64,000 bases of DNA, taken from positions 62,001 to 126,000 of the forward strand of contig CALYLX010000030.1 in assembly GCA_944990035.1 (NCBI GenBank), given 5' to 3'. Source of the stretch: Clitopilus passeckerianus (lineage: Eukaryota > Basidiomycota > Agaricomycetes > Agaricales > Entolomataceae). Below, piece after piece: positions 18,958 through 28,594 of this stretch (its first letter is position 1; each line of letters starts with the position of its first letter). The notes under the pieces are model-generated. The model was given only the letters and a program-made list of their open reading frames with translations, ran no database searches and was not told the origin of the DNA. A program made the position numbers and the translations under genes.

Positions 18958-20488
18958 TTTTTTTTTTGTTTTTTTTGAGATCAAATCCAACACCCCCGCA
19001 GGGGGTGTCAGAAAATTTATATCCCGGTGCGCGATAGCAGTCCGGCGGGTGTATCTAATACAAAAGTAAAGACATTGACAATAAGGTCCATACACTAAGT
19101 ACGGCAGCAAATCGAGAGTGCAAATCTGAAATGAGCACGTGGCTGCAAGCAGCGACTAGTGTTCAGCAGAGCCCAGTAGGGGTAAGGGGTGCATGGTGGA
19201 ATGGCACCTGCATAGAGTATGGCGGCATGTAAAGACAAGCGCTGGATGCCCAGTTGGACGTTGGCGTCGTGGCCGAGGCTAGTTAGACCCGATCACGGTG
19301 GTATCGACTGAGGATCCAGTTGATATTGAAGCAATTCTTCCAGAACACGCATTTGCGGTCATCAGAAGAGTGATGCTTGCCACAGTTGACACACTTGGCA
19401 GAGTGAGGGCAGGGGGTCCCATCTATGTCACCACCCACTTTAGTGCCAGGGCGCTTCATGGTGGGGGTGGAGGAAGCAGGGGCAGCAGCGGCGTTAGCCG
19501 CTGTTGCGGTTGCGACAACGCGTGCAAAGGTGCCCTTGGGCAAAACCTTCACACGACCACCAGATGAAGCAGCACCTGCTACGTTGACAGGGCGCCCATA
19601 GGGACGAGCCGGGTTCTGGGGAGGGACGGGAGGAGGCGCAGTCTTCCGACCTGGGTTAGGCAGAGAAGATGCGGGAATGGGAGCAGGCGGAGCAGGAGCG
19701 CCACCCGGGGTTGAGTTGGGGGTTGAGGAGGGTTGAGGGCCAAATTTGAGGAGCGTGCCCCCCAAATTGCCGAATCCCGCCTGAATGTTGGGATTGGCGT
19801 TAACCGCCGCACGAAGAAGACCGCTAGCACCAGCCACCAGGACAAGCCGAATAAGCGCAGCGCCAACGTTGGCAGAAGCAGGGACCTCTAGAGAGAGGCC
19901 CTGCTCACGAATGGATTCAACTTGTGCAGAGACAAGTTGAATGGTTTCCTCCACATGCTTCAAGGCGTCACCCACAGAGGGGGCGGAGGGAGTAGGAGGT
20001 GATGAAACTGAAGGACCAGAGATTGGTTCCTCAGTAGGAAGAGGGGCCTGCTGTTCCACAGACGCCGGGGTGATAGTACCAGCCCGCTGTCTCTTTTCTG
20101 GAGAGCCAGCGCGCTCAGTGGGAGGGGAGGAGTCACTGTTCTTCTTGCGCTTGGCCTTAGCAGCGGCGCAAGAAGCAATCAGTGCTTCGCCTTCAGCAAT
20201 GCCCAGTGGCGCTCTAATGCGCGAGGGAGCAGTAGTGGAATGAGCGGGAACCTGTTGCCAGGGTGCTCCTTCAGAAATATTAAGTTCATCCTTCTCAGAG
20301 GACATCTCGACGTCCCGAGTGGGATCCGATACAATCGGTCCAGATCAGGGGTTGGAGGCATAACGGCGAGCTCCAGAGGAACTCCCAGACATAGTTTGGT
20401 GTTGATCCGACAAGAATTGAGCGAAATATTGAGCGAATAGTGCGAGATCACCACTTTGATGGTGGTGGTAAGAGATCAAGAAGCGGCG
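18958..20488 (-). mobile_element. Family B ORF1-only LINE, copy 2, with 15-bp target duplication
   Basis: The poly-T at 18,958 (one interrupting G) leads into the B 3' UTR with hairpin (stem ACACCCCC, loop GCA), a single ORF, and a 5' end reading CTTGATCTCTTACCACCACC on the minus strand. The flanks GCACCTGCTGGAGTA at 18,943-18,957 and 20,489-20,503 are identical and reconstitute the interrupted family A ORF1, so this is a clean retrotransposition into family A. An in-frame deletion of about 870 bp relative to copy 1 joins 'VGGDI' to 'DGTPCPH'. Confidence 0.9.
19283..20305 (-). CDS. Family B ORF1, internally deleted but open
   Basis: About 340 residues without a stop, from MSSEKDELNISEGAPWQQ to ILSRYHRDRV. 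The N-terminal part has a basic patch (AAAKAKRKKNSDSS, PEKRQRAG), a helix-prone segment (ALKHVEETIQLVSAQVESI) and a Pro/Ala-rich region. The conserved central domain and two of the zinc knuckles are missing through an in-frame deletion. One CCHC-like motif, CVNCGKHHSSDDRKC, remains. Whether this short form can bind RNA is unknown. No ORF2 follows, so any mobility would need an enzyme supplied in trans, plausibly from family A. Confidence 0.75.
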   Translation of the reverse strand: MSSEKDELNISEGAPWQQVPAHSTTAPSRIRAPLGIAEGEALIASCAAAKAKRKKNSDSSPPTERAGSPEKRQRAGTITPASVEQQAPLPTEEPISGPSVSSPPTPSAPSVGDALKHVEETIQLVSAQVESIREQGLSLEVPASANVGAALIRLVLVAGASGLLRAAVNANPNIQAGFGNLGGTLLKFGPQPSSTPNSTPGGAPAPPAPIPASSLPNPGRKTAPPPVPPQNPARPYGRPVNVAGAASSGGRVKVLPKGTFARVVATATAANAAAAPASSTPTMKRPGTKVGGDIDGTPCPHSAKCVNCGKHHSSDDRKCVFWKNCFNINWILSRYHRDRV

Positions 20489-22760
20489 GCACCTGCTGGA
20501 GTAGCAGGCACCGGAGGATTTGTGTCAGGCTTCTCCCAACAGCAGTGGGAGAGCTTGCGATGGTTCTGCGTGTCATGGCCATAGCCACAATGCGCGCAGG
20601 AGTTGTACTGCTGCCTGCAAAAGCCAGTGGGATGACCCCAAGCCCAGCAGCGCTGGCACTGGGGAACGCCAGCATGCACACTGGCAGGGGAGATGTTGCA
20701 GAGGCGACCACCAATGGACACCTTCTTGTTGGTGATGGACTTGAGGGTGGTGCCTGACCTAGAGTCCCAAAAGTCGAAGAAAACCACGCACATGTCATGC
20801 AACAGGCTGGCTCGACGGATGCGCAGCTTCCCAGCAAGCTGGAGCGACGCTGTAGTAGGGTTTTGACGCAGGAGAGCCTCCATTGCGTCAGGAGTGACCG
20901 GAGTGCTCTCTGCTGCACCAAGGGTGTAGTAGGGCACGCCAGTGATGCGGGCGTAAGAACGCGATGCAGGGACCTCTACATTCACGTTGACGATGGGTTG
21001 GCCGCTCTCAGTGAGGGGGTACCAAACGCGCTGCACAGCGAGCCTGATGATAGCCAAGTCGCCGTGGGTGGGGGTGTCACTAAAGTGAACAATGATTGCG
21101 TCACCTCTGCCCACTTCGGCATGGATGGCGTTGTTGCGGGAACCTCCATTAGACAAACGAAGATTGAGGGTGGAAACCGCCTGTTCAGGTGCAATGGGGA
21201 GGGGAGCAGGGATAGCATCATCCCCAGTGCCTCTACGCACGTAGATGAAGCACTGCCTGCGTGAGGGACCGCGTGTCGTGGATTTGAGCTTCTGCTTCTT
21301 CTTCAAAGGAGAGGGAGCAGTAGGAGGTGGGGAGGACGCTGCCTTGCGCTTATTGGCATTGGAGTTATCCTTGAGTTGCGCTACTTCATCCCAGGACAGT
21401 CCAGGGAGATGACGCGCGAGTTCAGCAAGTTCAGCGCATTGGTGCGCCGTCATGCCAGCAGTGACCTCTGCAAAAGAGCGAGGGGCGGCGTGTGCAGGCC
21501 TCCTAGGCGGCTGCAAAGCGACAGAAGCGTAGGACGCCTTGGGAGCGCGCTGACGCTGTTGTGGTTGCTGCTGCTGCTGCTGGGATGCATTAGCAGGCTT
21601 TGGTGCACGCACAGCATGCGGATTAGGCGCTCTACGCGGTGTAGCAGGCGCCTGGGGAGGGGGGCAGGCAAACCGGCGCTGGAATTGCATCCAGTTACCC
21701 GAATGGATCCGCTCTGGTTGCGGTTGGGAAGGGGCAGCACCTGTAGCAACACCTGAGTCCGGTCCAGGGACCGAGTTGTTAGGTTGCTGAGATGTTGCTG
21801 TGGACTCCTGTCCCTCCATGGGAGCCGGAGATTTGTGACCAGTGGCAGTGTGTTCCGCAGGTCGGGGAGAGGTAACCTGGGTCCTGGTGCCTTGGGAGGC
21901 GCTGGAGAAGGAGGGGGCGCCTGCTGGGGCAGAGGAGGCCAGTGCTACACCATGCCCTCCTGCAGCAGCAGAGGAGTGTGCGGATGCAGCTGGCGCTGCA
22001 CCTGAAGAAGCAGCGGCGCGCTTGGGGCGCTGCTGGGGAGGGGGAGGGGGTAGGAGGCTATTTAAGGCGTCTCTGACACGCCTGACTTGAGGCACATATC
22101 CTTCATCTACAGAAAGATAGTCAAGGAAGTGCGAACTCACTGCTTGTGCAACAGTGCTGATAAGGGCATTGGCGATCTCTTGAGCATTCTGCTCGTCGTC
22201 AAAGGATGATGCAACCTGCACCATCCACCCTTGGATAGTCGAGAGGGAGTCTGTGAGCGCCTCAATGTCATCCTCTGCAGCGCTCTCAGTGGCCTGCAGT
22301 GTCAAACCGCAGGATTCCGACTCATCATGACCAGTAAACAGATGAAGGAACTCTGTTTGGGAGGGTGAACCAGCCCTAGAGGCAGTTCTGGACTTGGGCT
22401 GCGCAACAGCAGCACGAGAGGCGTCCTTCCTGCGCTTATGTTCAGGGGAGGAAGGGGCAGAGGGAGCAGGGCTTCCAGCATACTCAAGACCATCATCCTC
22501 ATCCATTGCTGGAGTTGGACGCTTGTTTCGAGCGCCAGAGGGTCCCTGGGGGGTTTCTTCGCCGTCAAATGCGCCATAGCTATTGCCATGATCCCTCTGA
22601 GGCGTGGAGGGCGTCGGGGGTGGGTCCAGCGGCCGGGAGTTCTTCTTGTTGCCTCCTGCACTACTCATAGTGCAGACAGGCGTGAAAGCTGGTGAGTTGA
22701 GCGGTGTGCAAGTGCTTGAGGGCGAATTTGCGTCGCTGTTGTGGCTGTGATAGTGGTGGT
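20489..22760 (-). pseudogene. Family A LINE copy 4: ORF1 N-terminal 700 residues and 5' UTR
   Basis: ORF1 starts MSSAGGNKKNSRPLDPP at 22,668 and stays open down to the family B insertion, with all domains up to the zinc knuckles (CQRCWAWGHPTGFC, CAHCGYGHDTQNH). Joined to 18,711-18,942 across the target duplication it would be a nearly complete ORF1. The 5' UTR resembles that of the full-length copy but lacks its last ~12-20 bp and meets plus-strand family A sequence at 22,761. Confidence 0.85.
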
Positions 22761-22972
22761 GCCCTAAGGCCCACTCACCTCAAAGGTGGGCCTTGGCTAC
22801 GTCGTGTTGGTTCTTCCAATACGCACACTGCGCGCCTTGCATGCGCAGTCTTGGGTCATGCACCCATTGGTGAATTCCGTGCACGCTTCAACCTGGATGG
22901 GGAGACAGCGTGTGCATGCGACTGGCGCATACTAGAAACGAGGGGACACATCCTTCACCTGTGCGCGCACTC
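22761..22972 (+). pseudogene. Family A ORF2 C-terminal fragment, inverted
   Basis: Encodes LRPTHLKGGPWLRRVGSSN, then FNLDGETACACDWRILETR of the ORF2 C-terminal region. It is head-to-head with the 5' end of copy 4 and breaks off just after the GTGCGCGCAC sequence, the same place where two other family A fragments are broken. Confidence 0.75.
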
Positions 22973-22989
22973 CTCAACACGTCTCGAGT

Positions 22990-23507
22990 ATTCTTCGTCA
23001 TAACCTCTGCCGCCATGTAATGTTCGCCTTCAACACATTATTAGGATGCCTTGAGGGCCCGAGCACAGCACGCCCACAAAGATGCAGGCAGTGGGTGCCC
23101 TTCAAGCGGGCACCACACTTGATTTTGCATCCCAGATTACCGGGATGCCACTTTCCACCGTTGGTCACATCTGGACCAACTGGCATACACGAGGATCTGT
23201 CAAGAACCTACTGCACCCTGGTTGTTCATGCAAGGTTTCTGAGCAGGACAAACGACAAATCACGCGAACAGCCTGAAAGAACCAGCGTAGGCCGCTTGGG
23301 GACATCTCAAACACTCTGGACCTCAATGTCAGCATCTCAACAATTCGAGGGGTTTTGAAGGGGAAAGGGTACCATCAGTGCATCGCAAAGAAGGTCCCTT
23401 ATCCAAACGCACTTTACAAGACACATAGGAGGAAGTGGGCACGCGAATACGGCGGGTGGAGGTCACAAAAATGGTTGCAGGTTATCTTCTCAGATGAATG
23501 CTATATC
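22990..23507 (+). pseudogene. Tc1/mariner-type transposase N-terminal fragment
   Basis: A helix-turn-helix region (MQAVGALQAGTTLDFASQIT, then MPLSTVGHIW) is followed after a stop by DISNTLDLNVSISTIRGVLK, KTHRRKWAREY and VIFSDE, the first catalytic Asp motif of Tc1 transposases. The rest, with the second D and the E, is missing because a solo LTR begins at 23,508. It is distinct from the other Tc1 families in this window. Confidence 0.65.
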
Positions 23508-23949
23508 TGTTACAGTTACCTTGGATATGCACCTGGACTCTTTTTTTCCTTCTTACTAATTCATTGTTACTACTTCGGCCCGCTTACACCTACTTGCTTC
23601 CCTTACAGTGCTGCGCACTATTCATTCTTTTTACACTGATTACTCAGTATTCTCACAATCGTGAGATACTTGTACTATATTTACTTATCATGACTCATAG
23701 TGACTCTTACCCTGACTCACTCTGAGTCATACACAGCATTGCTGCGCAATGCCCAACTCTTAGCCCTATCAGTCTTGTATAAATACTTTCACGCTTTTGG
23801 TCTTGCTTCTCCAGCTTGATCTAAAAGCCTATACATTGCTATTTGCTTTAACTTCGACTTGCTCGATTACTCTCACTCGTCTCTATAAAGGCTGGTAGAA
23901 GACTAAGCAGCTGAACTCTTGATACTTGTTTAAGCGAGTAGCGATACTA

Positions 23950-25537
23950 CAGTGGGCAACAAAACCCTTCCAATGTTTGCTACTTTTTCAAAGATGTGTT
24001 AATAGCTGATGGAATAAATTATGTAAAATCTTGAAAATAATATACATCATAGTTCAATGTCTTGGCTTGATGCTAACATAACTCTGAGGCTGTACTTCCA
24101 CTTTTAGCAGGTGAACATCTTTGGGTTCATGTCAAAAAAGAGCTTAGCAAGTACAATTCTCCACCTAGTAGAGTATTAGAACTTTGGGCAAGGGAAAGTG
24201 GACTAAGTACTAAAATCCATGTATTTCTGCTTTCAAAATCAGTAGCTTTTTTTTTCTTTTTTTTTTGGTCAAAGCCCTACGCCCCCAGAGGGGGCGTCTG
24301 ACAATTTATATTCCGGCGCCCGATCGCAGTCCGGTCGCAAGTACCCTAATACATGCATTGTATACTAACATAAGTAAAGAACTGTGTTCGTCGAGTGAAC
24401 TACACTGAATACGAGGTGCACCAAAGAGCAAGCTAGGGTGGCCCCCGAGGATAAATCTCTCAACAAGTATGGTAGCGCGCAACGCCCCGCAGAAGCTGCG
24501 AGAACCCTGGAGGCCAGGCTCGCCGCTATATGAAGGATGGAGCACTGACGCCTATGCATGGAAAGCCATGCCAGATGCTTCGGCTTGTTCTCTGTGAACA
24601 AATTGGTGTGCACCCGGCACCCAGACAAGGTCGTCAGGGCGCGGTGGTGCAGTGGAGCCTGTTACAGGCATTTGCCGGCGATGGCCCCCCACAGCGGGGA
24701 GGGCATCGCGGAGGCGTGTGGGGGCCTTGTTAGGTGGCCCACGTCGCCGTGTCTTCCTGGCTTTGGGAAACGGCGGTGGAGGCTGTTGCGAAAGAAACGC
24801 AAAAGTGGCAGGGTTGTTCTCAAGGAAGAACAAGAAGGACAACAGCTCCCGGCGCAAGCGCTGGTTGGGCCGTCGATGGAAGTGCGCGCACTGGTGAAGG
24901 ATGTGTCCCCTCGTTTCCAGTTGCATGCACACGCTGTCTCCCCACCCAGGTTGAAGCGCGCGCGGAATTCGCCAATGGGTGCATGACCCAGAACTGCACG
25001 TGTAAGGCGCGCGGTATGCGCATTGGAAGAACCAACACGACGTAGCCAAGGTCCACCTTTAATGTGTGTGGGCCTTAGGGAGGCACCCTTGTGTGTAAGG
25101 CGCAAGAAGTTGTTGCCAGAGTAAGAAGGCTGCTGCAGTAGACAAGTCCACTCATGCAGCATTCTATCCACAGCGCGTTTCCGGGCATACCCAAGGGATG
25201 TCCGGGGGTGGTTGCCAGCACCCACCCGCAAGCCAGTGGCTGCCAAGTGAGCACGGTGGTGGATGTCCCAGTTGAGTCTTGAAGGGACATGAACAAAGTG
25301 GACACACCTGTCAGCTTCAAAATCAGTAGCAACAAAACCCTTCCAATGGGTCACCACCTTGTACTGTGTGAAACACCTGCTAAAAGTGGAAGTACAGCCT
25401 CAGAGTTATGTCAGCATCAAGCCAAGACATTGAACTATGATGTATATTATTTTCAAGATTTTACATAATTTATTCCATCAGCTATTAACACATTTTTGAA
25501 CAAGTAGCAAACATTGGAAGGGTTTTGTTGCCCACTG
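23950..25537. mobile_element. M1a: Tc1-like element with ~200-bp inverted repeats, split by a LINE
   Basis: Starts CAGTGGGCAACAAAACCC and ends with its inverse, flanked by TA (23,948-49 and 25,538-39). The terminal repeats match for about 160-210 bp. The short interior keeps only antisense remnants of a Tc1 transposase C-terminus (VHVKKELSKY-like), so it is non-autonomous. A LINE (24,247-25,315) sits in the middle. Confidence 0.8.
24247..25315 (-). mobile_element. 5'-truncated family A LINE, copy 5, with 15-bp target duplication
   Basis: Poly-T with an interrupting C, hairpin and 3' UTR, then the ORF2 C-terminus from 'ADRCVHFVHVPSRLNWD' to the end (stop near 24,552). The target duplication TTCAAAATCAGTAGC lies at 24,232-24,246 and 25,316-25,330. 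This copy and that at 14,629 both keep the full ORF2 tail (KARKTRRRGPPNKAPTRLR). It inserted after M1a had landed in the LTR. Confidence 0.92.
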
Positions 25538-25547
25538 TAGCTTAACA

Positions 25548-26246
25548 CCACCCTCAAGTCCATCACCAACAAGAAGGTGTCCATTGGTGGACGCCTCTGC
25601 AACATCTCCCCTGCCAGCATGCATGCCAGCGTCCCTCAGTGTCAGCGCTGTTGGGCTTGGGGACACCCAACTGCATCCTGCAGACAGCAGTACAACTCCT
25701 GCGCGCATTGTGGCTATGGCCATGACACGCAGAATCATCGCAAGCTCTCCCACTGCTGTTGGGAGAAGCCTGATGTGAATCCTCTGGTTTCTGCCACTCC
25801 TGATAGTGAACCGTGCCCCCACACAGCCAGGTGCATCAATTGCAGCAAGGTGCACACGGCGGATTCACCCAAGTGCGCCTTCTCTCGTCACCAATTTGAC
25901 GCTGGCTAGATCCAGCGCCGGTATGAAATCAACGATGCGGTACACTTTTCTGTTAGAGCATATCAAAGTTATGCTAACGTTCAACCACCCAGGAGGAGAC
26001 CAATTCAAACAGCTCTGGGTGATTGTCCTGCCTGCGTTTAATAGTTTATGCATTACAAACATGTACACTCTCTACGCCTCTATTCACAGAACGTGAATAG
26101 AAATTACGATCTTGTTGCATCGCTCCTAGAAGAACGTAGAAATGAGTTTGACGTGCTTCTTCTCCAAGAGCCTCCCTGGAGGCTTATACATTGCACAGTG
26201 TCCACCACCAACCCAGAGGGGGAGGCAGTAACTGGTGCTCCCACTC
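25548..26246 (+). pseudogene. Family A LINE fragment: ORF1 C-terminus and ORF2 start
   Basis: Encodes TLKSITNKKVSIGGRLCNIS and three zinc knuckles (CQRCWAWGHPTASC, CAHCGYGHDTQNH, CINCSKVHTADSPKC), with a stop replacing one Trp near 25,908. The ORF1 stop is at 26,039-26,041 and the ORF2 ATG follows at 26,048 (MHYKHVHSLRLYSQNVNRN), leaving 6 nt between. ORF2 ends in the endonuclease (EAVTGAPTH) where hAT sequence begins. Confidence 0.8.
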
Positions 26247-26293
26247 ACCACCATGGCAATGAGTAAGTATTATGTTTGTTAAACTTGACATTA

Positions 26294-27575
26294 CAGTGGG
26301 CAACAAAACCTTTCCAATGTTTGCTACTTTTTCAGAGATTACTTAATAACTCAGAAAGTAAAATAGGTAAAATCTTCAAAATAATACATAGTATAGTTTG
26401 ACATCCTAGCTTGAATCTGACATAAGCCTGAGGCTGTGCAACCACTTTTAGAAGTTGTTTCACACACTGCAAAGTGGTCACTCATTGGAAAGGTTTTGTT
26501 GCCGGCATTTATAAAAACAGAAATACATAAATATTAATACTTGGTCCACTCTCCTTTGGCCTTCATCACTGCCTCAAGTCTCTTAGGCATAGACTCTATT
26601 AAATTCTGGCACACCTCTGCTGGTATAGCATCCCAAACAACCTGTACCCGCTCCCAAAGTTGAAAAATCCCAGTAGATGGCTCTGGATACTTTTTCAGCT
26701 CATTCTTGACATGAACCCAAAGATGTTCAATAGGGTTGAGGTCAGGAGAGTGTGCTGGCCATATAAGAACATCAATATCATGGTCCTCAAACCACTCCCG
26801 GGCCGTTCTGCTAGTGTGCTTGGAGTTATTATCCTGCTAAAAAAGGATGTCATGGTGTTTGAGCTTGTAGTACTTGAAGGTTTGTTGGAGTTCATCATCT
26901 AGAATTCTTGTGTAAAGGTCAGCATCCATGTTACCTTCAATCCTGGTAGCATATCCAACCCCCTTCCAGCCCATACAGCCCCACACCATAATACTTCCAC
27001 CACCATACTTTCTGGTCTCCTTAACCGTCCGCTTGCTAAGTTGGCAGAAGTAAGCTTGGAGGGACGGCCTCCAGAGGACTTGACAAGGTGTGGGCAGCAT
27101 TGTTTACGTATTCTGCTAATAGAAGCAAGACCTATTCTAGTTTCTGTATGGATAGTTGCACCAGAAATGCCAGAGTCAAGCAGTTCAAGGTCGCGGGTTG
27201 TTTGCACTTTGGTGAGAGATTGCATGGTACAGTGGTGGGGATCTAATGGTCGGGACAGCTGCTTATATAGACACTTGGTACCCTGGTCACATGACCTTGT
27301 TGATTACAATCAACAAAGTTGAGTATCATGTGGCTTATTAGCTAAACATTGGTTGTGTAAGCAGCAGCAACAAAATCTTTCCAATAAGTGACCACTTTGC
27401 AGTGTATGAAACAACATTTAAAAGTGGTTGCACAGCCTCAGGATTATGTCAGATTCAAGCCAAGATATCAAACTATACTATATATTATTTCAAAGATTTT
27501 ACCTATTTTACTTTCTTAGTTATTAAGTGATCTCTGAAAAAGTAGCAAACATTGGAAAGGTTTTGTTGCCCACTG
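26294..27575 (-). mobile_element. M2: Tc1-like transposon (1,282 bp) inside a hAT intron
   Basis: CAGTGGGCAACAAAACC termini with inverted repeats of about 230 bp, flanked by TA at 26,292-93 and 27,576-77. It lies exactly 29 nt after the donor of a 48-nt intron. The subterminal parts contain a second inverted copy of the ACAAAACCTTTCCAAT motif. It carries a decayed transposase on the minus strand. Confidence 0.9.
26500..27225 (-). pseudogene. M2 Tc1 transposase, internally deleted
   Basis: From MQSLTKVQTTRDLELLDSGI at 27,225: a helix-turn-helix region (HTETRIGLASISRIRKQCCP, GRPSKLT), then a jump over the first catalytic Asp region to GGGSIMVWGCMGWKGVGY. It continues in shifted frames through ILF-stop-QDNNSKHTSRTAREW (second Asp) and WPAHSPDLNPIEHLW (catalytic Glu, 34 residues on), ending VMKAKGEWTKY. 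Loss of the WSDE region and the frame breaks make it inactive. Confidence 0.8.
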
Positions 27576-28594
27576 TATGTTGATTAACTTTTAGTTCTGG
27601 ATCCAGAGCAGAAGCTTGCTCATTTTGACTCCTACTGGGATGCCGACCTAAAAAAATGGGTTCGCGATGATGCTGAGAAGCTGGTATGTATATCAATTCT
27701 CATTCTCGCTTATTGGTACTTATGGTTGGCAGTTCCAAGCACGCTACCTTGAACTGTACGGCGAAGGCTCACGTCCTACCACCTCAAAGCCTAACAAAAG
27801 CTCTCGCAAGCTTTGGCAGCTGCTAGCTGAGATGTCAACGGATGAAAATGAACCCACAGCTTGTGTCAACGCAGCTTCCAGCTCATTGTTGCCAGATGCG
27901 GCTGACAGCAGTGCCAGCACTCGTTCTTGGTCAAAGGAATTCAATCACTACTTGGATTCGGGGGAGGAGGAACTTGGTGATGACATGACTATTGTTTGGT
28001 GGTGGGGAGTAAGTGGCTATTCTTTTGAATAATACTCTCGCTAACATATTCCTAGTTGAATGCACATCGTTATCCTGTGTGGGCTGCCCTTGCTCATAAC
28101 CACCTAGCCATTATGGCTTCGTCAGTCTCGAGTGAGCATGCATTCTCCTTGGCGGACATTACCATCACCAAGCGGTGGAACAGACTCAAGGGCGACATCG
28201 TTGAGGCTCTCCAATTCATCAAGTGTTCAATATCAAAGGACTTGCTTTACCGGGAGGAGGTTATCGCATTGACGGAGGAAGAAATGATACAGGCAGACAA
28301 TGGAGATCTGGAATGGGGGGATATTGAGGAAGAAGGGTGGGATAAGAAGTTCCTCATAGAAGCTGATACCACGGATGATGAGCTTAGTGATGTAGATGAC
28401 ATTGAGTAGGTGCTGCAAACTGTAGAATTTATTTTTTGCCATTTCTACTCCCAGGCCGGGTCTTGAGCCAAAGCCAGGCCAAGCTGGGCTTAGGCCACCA
28501 ACAACGGCCTGGCCTTGGGTCATGAGAGGCCTGAGCCTATGTACATAGGCCAGGCCCAGGCCAGGGCTTCTGAGCCAAGCCTGAGCTGGCAAAT

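Larger units (their letters stand above)
23508..25547 (-). repeat. Solo LTR (Ty3/gypsy-like), interrupted by M1a
   Basis: Reads TGTTACAGTTACC at 23,508 and resumes after the inserted M1a (23,950-25,537) with AGCTTAACA ending at 25,547. Without the insert it is about 450 bp and matches the solo LTR at 41,199-41,661 in reverse orientation. It carries a cluster of TGACTCA/TGAGTCA motifs near 23,690-23,730. The flanks (ATATC and CCACC) do not match, so one side was rearranged after insertion. The right flank is family A ORF1. Confidence 0.75.
26247..28409 (+). pseudogene. hAT transposase C-terminus (dimerisation domain), four exons
   Basis: Exons 26,247-26,262, 27,595-27,683, 27,733-28,008 and 28,056-28,409. 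Introns are 48 nt (after removing M2), 49 nt and 47 nt, all GT..AG. Splicing gives MAMILDPEQKLAHFDSYW, then RYLELYG and an acidic linker, then WWGLNAHRYPVWAALAHNHL and ASSVSSEHAFSLADITITKR, the hATC dimerisation signature, and an acidic tail ending DDELSDVDDIE. The remaining reading frame is uninterrupted. The catalytic core upstream is lost, so it cannot be active. Confidence 0.85.
26247..28594 (+). mobile_element. hAT element A, 3' part, with M2 in an intron
   Basis: Only the C-terminal part of the transposase gene and the 3' end remain. After the stop at 28,409 a region rich in GGCC/CCAGG repeats, probably subterminal hAT repeats, leads to an end reading GCTGGCAAATCACTA. Its inverse, TAGTGATTTGCCAGC, fits a hAT terminus. 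The 5' half is missing and family A LINE sequence abuts both sides. Confidence 0.75.
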
